49,245 nt of DNA from an uncultured Prevotellaceae bacterium. GTDB taxonomy: Bacteria > Bacteroidota > Bacteroidia > Bacteroidales > Bacteroidaceae. This document shows, in pieces, positions 33,950 through 42,553 of this stretch. Under the pieces are notes generated by a model. It saw only the letters and a list, made by a program, of their open reading frames with translations, was not told the DNA's origin and ran no database searches. The stretch covers positions 1 to 49,245 of the forward strand of contig CAMADY010000008.1 of assembly GCA_945831805.1 (NCBI GenBank). Direction: 5' to 3'. The stretch's first letter is position 1; every line of letters begins with the position of its first letter. A program made the translations under genes and the position numbers.

Positions 33950-36364
33950 ATGAAAAAGTCATTATCAACCATCGCCCTTGCATCGTTCATGGCACTGCCA
34001 TCGTTCGGCGCACTCACGACAGATACAGTATCGCTCAACCGTGGCTGGTTCTTCCAGTTAGGAGAGAATGCATCACCTGCCATCACCGTGCAGCAGGCAC
34101 AGCAGCAGGGCTGGCAGAAGATCAACGTGCCGCACGACTTCCAGATAGAACAGCCATGGGTGGCTCCTGTTGCAGGAGAGAAGGCAAGCAATGCAGAGGC
34201 TGGCGCAAACATCAAGAGCCGCCTTTCGTCACGCGGCTTCAAGGAGATGGGTGGCGGATGGTATGTCCGTTCCTTCACTCCTGAGGCATCAAAGAAGGGT
34301 ATGAAGGCGCTGCTTGACTTCCAGGGTATCATGTACTACGGTGATGTATATCTCAACGGAAAGAAGGTCGGCGGCACAAACTACGGCTACGTAGGCTTCG
34401 ACATCGACGTTACAAGCCAGCTGAAGTTCGGTGAGGAGAACACTATCGCCGTTTATGCAAACACCGCACAGCCGAACAACTCACGCTGGTACACCGGTGG
34501 CGGTCTCTTCCGCGACGTGAACATTATATATAAGAATGCGCAGTGCTACTTCCACCGCCATCCGCTCTATATCACCACGAAGGACAACAAGCAGGTGAAC
34601 ATCTCTGCCAACGTGCAGTGTGCACTGAAGCAGAACGAGCTGCAGATGCAGGTCACCATAAAGAGTCCTAAGGGTGCTGTGGTGCTCGACAGCGTTTATA
34701 CCGTGAAGCGCAACCGCAACTACAAGTTCGGTGAGGAGATGAAGATTCCTACTATAACCATCAGCGACCCTATGCTGTGGGACTGCGAGAATCCTAACCT
34801 CTACACCGCGGAGGTGAAGCTGCTGGGCAGCAAGGGCGAGGTTGCAGACTACGCATCATCGACCTTCGGCATCCGCACCGTAGAGTTCGTACCAAACAAG
34901 GGCGTGCTGCTCAACGGCAAGAAGGTTCTCCTGAAGGGTTATGCCAACCACCACACCAACGGTGCCCTCGGTGCTGCAGCCTACCCACGTGCAATAGAGA
35001 AGCGCATCAAGCTCATGAAGGAATACGGCATGAACCATATCCGCACCTCCCACAACCCATATTCTGAATCTTTCCTCGACCTCTGCGACAAGTACGGCAT
35101 CCTCGTTGTCGATGAGCTCTACGACAAGTGGAACGACCAGTATGTAGGTGCAGGACGTGAGCACTTCACGAACATCTGGATGAGCGACGTGGAGGAGTTC
35201 ATTACTCGCGACCGCAACCATCCTTGCGTCGTAATGTGGAGCTTCGGTAATGAGCTGCAGTCTTATAACGATCAGCCTTTCAACGACTTTGGCGTAACAC
35301 AGTTCAAGTTGATGAAGACTCTTTCACAGCGCTTCGACGACTCACGCAAGTTCACCGTTGCCATGCACCCACGCTACCGCAACTGGGAGACGAATGACCT
35401 GCCTTGCGACCTTGCTATGGTTACAGACGTGCAGTCATACAACTACCGCTACATGTACTTCCCGGGTGACGGCGAGAAGTTCCCTTGGATGACGTTCTAT
35501 CAGAGTGAGGCTTCTGTCTCTGCAATGGGTGAGAACTATTTTGCTATGGAGCTTGACAAGGTTATCGGACTTGCTTACTGGGGTGCCATCGACTACCTCG
35601 GAGAGAGTCAGGGATGGCCAGCAAAGGGCTGGACACAGGGTGTCTTCGACATCACTCTCGACCCAAAGCCAAAGGCATACTACATGCGTTCGTTCTTCAA
35701 GCCAGAGGAGCCTGTCGTTCACATCGCAGTGACAGACCAAAAGGGTGACATGATGTGGAACGGAGTGCAGACAGGCAACGACGGACAGTCAGACCACTGG
35801 AACCGCATGCCAGGCACAAAGCTCTCCATGACCACATATACCAATGCCGACGAGGTGGAACTCTTCGTAAACGGAAAGAGCCAGGGCGTTAAGAAGAACC
35901 CTGTTGACGATGCAAAGCTCCGCAACCAGATTCGCTGGAAGGACATAGAGTATCAGCCAGGATATTGTGAGGCAGTGGCACGCACCAACGGTAAGGTTGT
36001 GGCTCGCCATCGCATTGAGACAACAGGTAAGGCTGTTGCGTTGAAGGTTGTTTCTGACAACGCTGACTGGAAGGCTGACGGCATGGACCTCCAGCACCTT
36101 AAGGTAGTGGCTGTTGACAGCAAGGGCCGTCAGGTGCCTGACGCAAAGGCTGACGTGAAGTTCACCGTTACAGGCAATGCTACCCTCGCTGCCGTAAACA
36201 ACGGCGACATGACTTCCGGCGAACTCCATGTCACTGACCACCGCCAGCTCTACAACGGTACCTGCATCGCAATCCTGCGTTCTGACGTCGCTCCGTCAGC
36301 TGTTACCGTAACGGCAAGAGCCGATGGTCTTAAGGCTGCGAAGATTAAGCTGCAGACAAAATAA
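33950..36364 (+). CDS. GH2 beta-galactosidase-like enzyme
   Basis: 804 aa, start MKKSLSTIALASF with a signal peptide ending near SFGA. Sugar-binding domain (about 25-190), Ig-like domain, then a TIM barrel with acid/base E in MWSFGNELQSY (about residue 435) and nucleophile E in TFYQSEASVS (about 525). A DUF4982-like domain (VELFVNGKSQG) and a C-terminal Ig-like domain follow. The periplasmic enzyme probably acts on beta-galactosides in pectin side chains. The exact substrate is uncertain. Confidence 0.88.
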   Translation: MKKSLSTIALASFMALPSFGALTTDTVSLNRGWFFQLGENASPAITVQQAQQQGWQKINVPHDFQIEQPWVAPVAGEKASNAEAGANIKSRLSSRGFKEMGGGWYVRSFTPEASKKGMKALLDFQGIMYYGDVYLNGKKVGGTNYGYVGFDIDVTSQLKFGEENTIAVYANTAQPNNSRWYTGGGLFRDVNIIYKNAQCYFHRHPLYITTKDNKQVNISANVQCALKQNELQMQVTIKSPKGAVVLDSVYTVKRNRNYKFGEEMKIPTITISDPMLWDCENPNLYTAEVKLLGSKGEVADYASSTFGIRTVEFVPNKGVLLNGKKVLLKGYANHHTNGALGAAAYPRAIEKRIKLMKEYGMNHIRTSHNPYSESFLDLCDKYGILVVDELYDKWNDQYVGAGREHFTNIWMSDVEEFITRDRNHPCVVMWSFGNELQSYNDQPFNDFGVTQFKLMKTLSQRFDDSRKFTVAMHPRYRNWETNDLPCDLAMVTDVQSYNYRYMYFPGDGEKFPWMTFYQSEASVSAMGENYFAMELDKVIGLAYWGAIDYLGESQGWPAKGWTQGVFDITLDPKPKAYYMRSFFKPEEPVVHIAVTDQKGDMMWNGVQTGNDGQSDHWNRMPGTKLSMTTYTNADEVELFVNGKSQGVKKNPVDDAKLRNQIRWKDIEYQPGYCEAVARTNGKVVARHRIETTGKAVALKVVSDNADWKADGMDLQHLKVVAVDSKGRQVPDAKADVKFTVTGNATLAAVNNGDMTSGELHVTDHRQLYNGTCIAILRSDVAPSAVTVTARADGLKAAKIKLQTK

Positions 36365-36585
36365 ATACAAGATATATAGTTCTACAATAAAGTGTGTGAT
36401 TTAACAGGTAAGTAATGAAGTGCCAAAAATATAGAAGTGAATAGTGCAAAGTTAGAGTTCTCAAGTTTTTCTGTGCAAAGTGTTGTCGTCGATGGAACTT
36501 GACCACTTAACCACCCAACTTGTAACTTATAACTTCTATACTTATGGCATTCACTTACTTTCTTATTCACCCATCACCCAACAAT

Positions 36586-39018
36586 ATGACTTACACAATA
36601 GACAAAGTTACCACGCTCCTCGGAGCGCGTCGATACGGCACGGCAGAGGGAACGATAGCGTTCCTCCTGACCGACAGCCGCTCATTGTCCTTCCCGGAAG
36701 AGACACTGTTCTTCGCCTTGCGCTCCAAGCGTAACGACGGTCACCGCTATATCGAAGAACTCTACAACAGAGGCGTCCGTGCCTTCGTTGTGGAGACGCT
36801 TCCTGAGACGCAGCACGCTGATGCCAACTACCTGCGTGTGCCTTCGACATTGGAGGCATTGCAGAGGCTTGCAGAGCGCCATCGTTATGCTTTCGACATT
36901 CCTGTTGTCGGCATCACCGGCAGCAACGGAAAGACCGTTGTGAAGGAGTGGCTCTATCAGCTTCTCATGCCATCGATGCATGTGACGCGCTCGCCACGCT
37001 CCTACAACTCGCAGATTGGAGTGCCTTTGTCTGTGTGGATGATGCACCAGGGTACGGAGGTGGCGCTCTTCGAGGCTGGCATCAGTCAGGCAGGAGAGAT
37101 GCTGCAGCTGGCAGACATCATACAGCCTACCATCGGTGTCTTCACGACTCTCGGACAGGCACACCAGGAGAACTTCCATTCCCTTGAGGACAAATGCCGC
37201 GAGAAGTTCCAGCTCTTCCCTAACTGCGACACCCTCATCTACCCTGCCGACAACGACATCGTTTTTCGTGTATTGAAGACAAGCGGCTTCAAAGGCACGA
37301 AGATAGGATGGTCCATGACAGACCCGTCTGCCGCCTTTTATATAAATAAGGTGGAGACGACGGAGACCTCAACGACCATATCCTATATATATAATTCGGA
37401 AGAAGGACGTTTTGAGATTCCTTACATCTCTTCTGCACTCGTAGAAGATGCCATCATCGCTGCCGTAACGGCATTGCGTCTCGGACTCTCTCCGGAGCTA
37501 CTTGCAGAACGTATGGCGCAGCTTGAACCTGTGGCAATGCGTCTGGAGGTAAAGGAAGGTCGCAATGGCTGTACCCTCATCAACGACTCCTACAACTCCG
37601 ACCTCGCATCCCTCGATATAGCCCTCGACTTCATGCAGCGCCGTCCCGACCATAAGGGACGCAGCCGCACGCTCATCCTCAGCGACATAGAGCAGAGCGG
37701 ACTCGGTGCCGACGAACTTCGACAGCAGGTCTCGGAGATGGTCAGAAGCCGTGGCATCGACAAGGTGATAACCATCGGTACGCAGTTCCCTGATTCATAT
37801 CCCGATACAGATACATTCCTTGCCAGCACTGCCTTCCTGCAGCTTCACGATGAGGTGATACTTATTAAGGGCGCACGACGTTTCGGCTTCGATCGCATCA
37901 CCGAACAGCTTGTTGAGAAGGTACACGAGACAACGCTCGAAGTGAACCTCTCCGCCATCGTAGAGAACCTCAACCACTATCGTTCCATGATGTCCGGCGC
38001 AGCCCTTGTCTGTATGATAAAGGCAGACGGATATGGTGCCGGTGCGGTGGAGATAGCGAAGACCCTGCAGGATCATCGTGTCGATTACCTCGCAGTAGCT
38101 GTTGCCGATGAGGGCGTGGCACTCCGTAAGGCAGGCATCACGTCGAACATAATGATTATGAACCCGGAGATGACGGCGTTCAAGACCATGTTCGACTACG
38201 ACCTTGAACCGGAAGTCTATTCCTTCCGACTGCTCGACGCACTGCGCCATGCTGCACGTAAGGAGGGCATCACCGGATGGCCTATACACATAAAGCTCGA
38301 CACCGGCATGCACCGTCTCGGCTTCCATCCCGTTGACGACATGCCACAGCTCATAGACTACCTCAAGTCACAGAACGCACTCACGCCACGTTCCGTCTTC
38401 TCACACTTCGTGGGCTCTGACGGCGATGAGTTCGATGACTTCTCTCAGCAGCAGTACGAACTGTATTTGCAGGGTGCCGACGCATTGCAGGGTGCCTTCT
38501 CGCACCATATCATACGCCATATCTGCAACTCTGCCGGCATAGAGCATTTCCCTCAGAGACAGATGGATATGTGTCGTCTCGGTCTCGGACTCTACGGCAT
38601 CAATCCTCGCAACAATGAGATTCTCTCCAACGTATCGACACTGAAGACTACAATCCTTCAGATTCACGATGTCAAGGCAGGCGAGTCAATCGGTTATTCG
38701 CGTCGCACCATCCTCGATCGCGACTCACGCATCGCCGCCATTCCTATCGGCTATGCCGACGGTCTCAACCGCAAGCTCGGCAACCGCCATGCCTACTGTC
38801 TCGTCAACGGACAGAAGGCGCAGTATGTCGGCAATATCTGCATGGATGTCTGCATGATAGACGTCACGGACATTGACTGCAAGGAGGGCGACAGCGTAGA
38901 GATCTTCGGTGACAACCTCCCCGTAACGGTACTCTCCGACATCCTTGAGACAATCCCATACGAGGTTCTCACCGGCATCAGCAACCGCGTGAAGCGCATC
39001 TATTACGAGACAACATAA
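36586..39018 (+). CDS. murF-alr: Bifunctional MurF / alanine racemase
   Basis: 810 aa from MTYTIDKV; an in-frame ATG 42 nt upstream is possible. The N-terminal half is MurF-like: ATP-binding GITGSNGKTVVKEW (about 110-123), an SYNSQIGVP segment and the late ligase motif NDSYNSD. It adds D-Ala-D-Ala to the muropeptide. The C-terminal half is a PLP alanine racemase: the PLP lysine in MIKADGYGAGA, plus HIKLDTGMHRLGF and catalytic Y in GYSRRT. This fusion is common in Bacteroidota and supplies both D-alanine and its use. It does not overlap other genes; its stop is the first base block of a heptamer repeat array. Confidence 0.93.
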   Translation: MTYTIDKVTTLLGARRYGTAEGTIAFLLTDSRSLSFPEETLFFALRSKRNDGHRYIEELYNRGVRAFVVETLPETQHADANYLRVPSTLEALQRLAERHRYAFDIPVVGITGSNGKTVVKEWLYQLLMPSMHVTRSPRSYNSQIGVPLSVWMMHQGTEVALFEAGISQAGEMLQLADIIQPTIGVFTTLGQAHQENFHSLEDKCREKFQLFPNCDTLIYPADNDIVFRVLKTSGFKGTKIGWSMTDPSAAFYINKVETTETSTTISYIYNSEEGRFEIPYISSALVEDAIIAAVTALRLGLSPELLAERMAQLEPVAMRLEVKEGRNGCTLINDSYNSDLASLDIALDFMQRRPDHKGRSRTLILSDIEQSGLGADELRQQVSEMVRSRGIDKVITIGTQFPDSYPDTDTFLASTAFLQLHDEVILIKGARRFGFDRITEQLVEKVHETTLEVNLSAIVENLNHYRSMMSGAALVCMIKADGYGAGAVEIAKTLQDHRVDYLAVAVADEGVALRKAGITSNIMIMNPEMTAFKTMFDYDLEPEVYSFRLLDALRHAARKEGITGWPIHIKLDTGMHRLGFHPVDDMPQLIDYLKSQNALTPRSVFSHFVGSDGDEFDDFSQQQYELYLQGADALQGAFSHHIIRHICNSAGIEHFPQRQMDMCRLGLGLYGINPRNNEILSNVSTLKTTILQIHDVKAGESIGYSRRTILDRDSRIAAIPIGYADGLNRKLGNRHAYCLVNGQKAQYVGNICMDVCMIDVTDIDCKEGDSVEIFGDNLPVTVLSDILETIPYEVLTGISNRVKRIYYETT

Positions 39019-39105
39019 CCCTTACCCCTTTAACCCTTAACCCTTAACCGTTAACCCTTAACCGTTAACCCTTACCCCTTTAACCCTTAACCCTTAACCC
39101 TTAAG
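39017..39105. repeat. Tandem TTAACCC heptamer array
   Basis: About twelve units of CCCTTAA with slips (CCCTTAC, CCCTTTAA, CCGTTAA). A higher-order copy of about 50 bp repeats (39019 and 39069). It fills the entire gap between the murF-alr stop and the histidine kinase start codon. Confidence 0.9.
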
Positions 39106-39114
39106 CATCCCGCA

Positions 39115-40323
39115 TTGCTACTCTTCGATAAAATACAACAGGTGAAGGTGACACTGGTGGTTACCGCCGTCATCATTGCTGCCGCCTCACTGGTGGCAAG
39201 CCATTTTCTTGTCCGCGACCTGGCAGACGAGGAGCGCAAGCGTATGGAGATATGGGCTGAGGCGATGCACACGCTGAGCACCGCCGATGGCGATACGGAC
39301 CTGAACCTGGTGCTGAAGGTGCTGGAGGAGAACAATACCATCCCCGTCATCGTGACTGACGACAAGGGCAACGTGCAGACGTACCGCAACGTGTCGCTGA
39401 AGGCAGAAAATGCTGCCGACAGTATGGCAGAGGCATCACATAAGGCTGCCGCTATGCGTGGGCAGAAACGTACGATAAAAGTGCAGATAGGGGCTAGTCA
39501 GAACGACTATCTGCTCGTATGCTACGACGATTCGCTGCTGCTTACCAGACTTGCCTATTACCCTTATATTCAGCTCGGTATCGTGATGCTATTCGTCGTT
39601 ATAGCCATCTTCGCACTCCTGACATCGAAGAAGGCGGAGCAGAACAAGGTGTGGGTGGGACTATCTAAGGAAACGGCGCACCAGTTGGGCACTCCGATAT
39701 CCAGTCTTATGGCATGGACGGAGATACTGCGTGAGACATATCCCGACGATGAACTCATACCGGAGATGGATAAGGACGTGAAGCGCCTGCAACTCATCGC
39801 CGACCGCTTCTCGAAGATTGGTTCCACGCCGGAGCGTAAAAAGGTGTTGCTGCAGGAGTGCCTGGAGCATGTCGTAGATTACATGAACCGTCGCACGTCG
39901 CAAAAGGTGCAGATAACGTACAGCATCGATGAACTGCCGCAGATAACGCAGCCGAACCAACTGCCCCTGCCCGGCGATGAACAGGGAGCGGAGGTGACGG
40001 TCCTCGTCAATCCGCAGCTCTTCGAGTGGGTGTTCGAGAACCTCTGCAAGAATGCCGTCGATGCTATGGAGGGCAAGGGCTCCATCACCATCCATGCCGT
40101 GCCTACCGCGTCAGGCGTCAATATAGACGTTACGGACACTGGCAAGGGCATTGAGAAGAAGAATATCAAGAATGTCTTCCGCCCGGGCTTCACGACGAAG
40201 AAGCGTGGCTGGGGTTTAGGACTCTCCCTTGCCAAGCGCATCATAGAGGATTATCATCATGGAAGCATCTACGTACTTTCGTCGCAGGTAGGCGTTGGTA
40301 CTACTTTCCGTATCGAGATTTAG
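39115..40323 (+). CDS. Orphan sensor histidine kinase
   Basis: 402 aa from a TTG start at 39115. An in-frame stop in the repeat array lies 27 nt upstream, and the next ATG would delete the first membrane helix. Transmembrane helices are at about 11-33 and 146-169, bracketing a small extracytoplasmic sensor. The phospho-acceptor is H189 in ETAHQLGTPISSL. The ATPase domain has N-box NLCKNAVDAMEG, G1 DTGKGI and G2 GWGLGLSLAKRII. No response regulator is adjacent. The heptamer array directly upstream could alter expression as its copy number changes. Confidence 0.88.
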   Translation: MLLFDKIQQVKVTLVVTAVIIAAASLVASHFLVRDLADEERKRMEIWAEAMHTLSTADGDTDLNLVLKVLEENNTIPVIVTDDKGNVQTYRNVSLKAENAADSMAEASHKAAAMRGQKRTIKVQIGASQNDYLLVCYDDSLLLTRLAYYPYIQLGIVMLFVVIAIFALLTSKKAEQNKVWVGLSKETAHQLGTPISSLMAWTEILRETYPDDELIPEMDKDVKRLQLIADRFSKIGSTPERKKVLLQECLEHVVDYMNRRTSQKVQITYSIDELPQITQPNQLPLPGDEQGAEVTVLVNPQLFEWVFENLCKNAVDAMEGKGSITIHAVPTASGVNIDVTDTGKGIEKKNIKNVFRPGFTTKKRGWGLGLSLAKRIIEDYHHGSIYVLSSQVGVGTTFRIEI

Positions 40324-40394
40324 GCTTTTCGGGGGGGGCAAAAAACGACATTCTTGTTAAAAATAATTAAAACTATATATGTTTTTTAATATTA

Positions 40395-40428
40395 TTTGTG
40401 CGATTTTCTCTAATATTTAGTATCTTTG
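40395..40428 (+). promoter_or_regulatory. Bacteroidota promoter for CapD/FlaA1-like gene
   Basis: -33 TTTG (40395-40398), a 22-nt spacer, -7 TATCTTTG (40421-40428). The start codon is at 40481. Just upstream of the region is a run of eight G (40331-40338), without a clear partner stem. Confidence 0.6.
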
Positions 40429-40480
40429 CATGGTTGTTTATACTTCGGTATAAGCATATCATAACTAATTGTCTGTGCAC

Positions 40481-42406
40481 ATGAATTTTCTAAAAAACAT
40501 TTTCTCTTGGTATTTTTCCAAGAATGCGCTGCCTTATTGGGCTATACTTGCGCTGGACAGCTTCCTCCTGGGAATGGCTGCTTTGGTCTCCATATATATA
40601 TGTAATGGCGGCGGATATCTGGCTAGTCATTTCTGGGAGTACGTTGGTATCATAGTTGCTTCCATGCCTATCATGTGGATAGCGATGAGACTGTTCCATA
40701 CCTATAGCGGCATCGTCAGATACTCCAGCTTCGTTGATCTCGCAAGGGTCGGCTATGCTGTTGTCAGTGGTCAGCTGCTTTTCTACGCAATACTATGCAT
40801 AATAGTGGAGCTGGGCGTTGAGGCTGATCTCGTTTCGCTGAAGATGCTCTTCATCTCAATGCTTCTCTCAACAGTCCTGATGTGGTCTATGCGTGTTGCC
40901 GTGAAGTATATGTTTGACATCACATCCGTCGGCAATACCGCACAGAGAGTCCTTATCTATGGTGTTAGACAGGGTGGCGTTGCTATTGCCAAGAGTATGC
41001 GCAACGAGCATCCGACACGCTATATCGTCAAGGGTTTCGTGACGCACGACGATACGGTGGTGGGTAAGTTCCTCCTCGGCGTAAAGGTTTACGGCTCTAA
41101 TGACGACCTACTGGAGGTTGTCAGGTGTAATAAGATCAGGAAATTCTTCGTCTCGCCTCTCTTCGCCGACGACTTCCGCAACAACGAGAAGCTTGTCAGC
41201 ATGCTTACCAAGGAAGGCGTGCGCATCATGATGATGCAGGGTGCAGAGACATGGGACGGCAAGAGTGACCTGTCGCACCAGCTGTTGCATGAGGTTGATA
41301 TTGAGGACCTCCTGCCACGCGATAAGATCAATGTTGACATGGACGCCATCGGTGCTATGCTCAATGGTAAGCGCATCCTCATCACGGGCGCTGCCGGTTC
41401 CATTGGTTCCGAGATGGCACGCCAGGTTGCAAAGTATGCTCCTGCAGAGCTCGTCCTTGTCGATCAGGCAGAGACGCCAATGCACGACGTGCGACTCTAT
41501 ATGGCCCGCAACTATCCGGACATGGTTGCCCCTACCATCGTAGGAAGCATCTCCAACCCTACGCACATGGAGGAAATCTTCAAGAAGCATAAGCCGGAGT
41601 ACGTCTTCCACGCTGCTGCCTACAAGCATGTGCCTATGATGGAGGACAATCCTGCCATGGCTATTCAGAATAACGTATATGGTACGCGCGTGATAGCAGA
41701 CCTTGCTGTGAAGTATGGCACGAAGAAGTTCGTGATGATCTCAACCGATAAGGCTGTCAATCCTACCAATGTTATGGGATGCTCGAAGCGTATCTGTGAG
41801 ATATACTGCCAGGCTCTTAACCAGAACCTCCAAGAGGAATCGCAGAAGACGGGCAAGGAGGTGACGCAGTTTATCACCACCCGCTTCGGTAACGTGCTCG
41901 GTTCAAACGGTTCCGTCATCCCTATCTTCAAGGAACAGATAAAGAAGGGCGGTCCGCTTACCGTGACGCACCCAGACATTATACGTTTCTTCATGCTCAT
42001 ACCAGAGGCTTGCCAGCTGGTGCTTGAGGCCGGAACGATGGGTAAGGGCGGTGAAATCTTCGTCTTCGACATGGGCAAGCCGGTGCGCATTGCAGACCTG
42101 GCACAGCGCATGATAGACCTCTCCGGAGCAAGGAACGTGGAGATAAAGTACACGGGACTCCGCGATGGCGAGAAACTCTTTGAGGAGGTGCTCTCTGACG
42201 CGGAGCAGAACAAGCCTACGTCGCATCCGAAGATTATGGTGGCGAAGGTTCGTGAGTATACGTTCGATGAGGCATTGAAGAATGAAGAAGAGCTCTACAA
42301 GCTCTCGTTCACGTACGACGATATGGCGATAGTAAAGAAGATGAAGGAGATTGTTCCGGAATACAAGTCGCGTCAGTCGAAGTATGAGGTGCTTGATAAT
42401 GATTGA
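40481..42406 (+). CDS. Polysaccharide-biosynthesis SDR (CapD/FlaA1-type UDP-sugar dehydratase)
   Basis: 641 aa, start MNFLKNIF. Four N-terminal membrane segments (about 15-130), a CoA-binding-like Rossmann domain, then the SDR catalytic domain with GAAGSIGSEMARQ. The catalytic triad region is typical of the FlaA1 family: ISTDKAVNPTNVMGCSKR, with M/K replacing the usual Y-K. Such enzymes make 4-keto-6-deoxy sugars for O-antigen or capsule. A single gene with its own promoter; no glycosyltransferases are nearby. Confidence 0.88.
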   Translation: MNFLKNIFSWYFSKNALPYWAILALDSFLLGMAALVSIYICNGGGYLASHFWEYVGIIVASMPIMWIAMRLFHTYSGIVRYSSFVDLARVGYAVVSGQLLFYAILCIIVELGVEADLVSLKMLFISMLLSTVLMWSMRVAVKYMFDITSVGNTAQRVLIYGVRQGGVAIAKSMRNEHPTRYIVKGFVTHDDTVVGKFLLGVKVYGSNDDLLEVVRCNKIRKFFVSPLFADDFRNNEKLVSMLTKEGVRIMMMQGAETWDGKSDLSHQLLHEVDIEDLLPRDKINVDMDAIGAMLNGKRILITGAAGSIGSEMARQVAKYAPAELVLVDQAETPMHDVRLYMARNYPDMVAPTIVGSISNPTHMEEIFKKHKPEYVFHAAAYKHVPMMEDNPAMAIQNNVYGTRVIADLAVKYGTKKFVMISTDKAVNPTNVMGCSKRICEIYCQALNQNLQEESQKTGKEVTQFITTRFGNVLGSNGSVIPIFKEQIKKGGPLTVTHPDIIRFFMLIPEACQLVLEAGTMGKGGEIFVFDMGKPVRIADLAQRMIDLSGARNVEIKYTGLRDGEKLFEEVLSDAEQNKPTSHPKIMVAKVREYTFDEALKNEEELYKLSFTYDDMAIVKKMKEIVPEYKSRQSKYEVLDND

Positions 42407-42553
42407 TGTTCCGGTCGTAAGGTTATAAGCTGAGCGGCCGTGAAACCTGTAAATGATAATTAACAGATATAATTGGGGCGAGGTGTGAGTTTCATGCTTC
42501 GCCCTTGGACTTTAAAAAACGATGCAATGGCATCACATTGCAACATGATCGCT

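Noticed and set aside
39017..39105. Telomere or CRISPR array
   Set aside because: The units are 7 bp and imperfect, with no spacers. The position between two genes in a bacterial chromosome makes a telomere untenable.
40331..40338. Poly-G tract as a phase-variation site
   Set aside because: Eight G lie after the histidine kinase stop and about 60 nt before the next promoter; no coding frame or promoter spacing depends on them.
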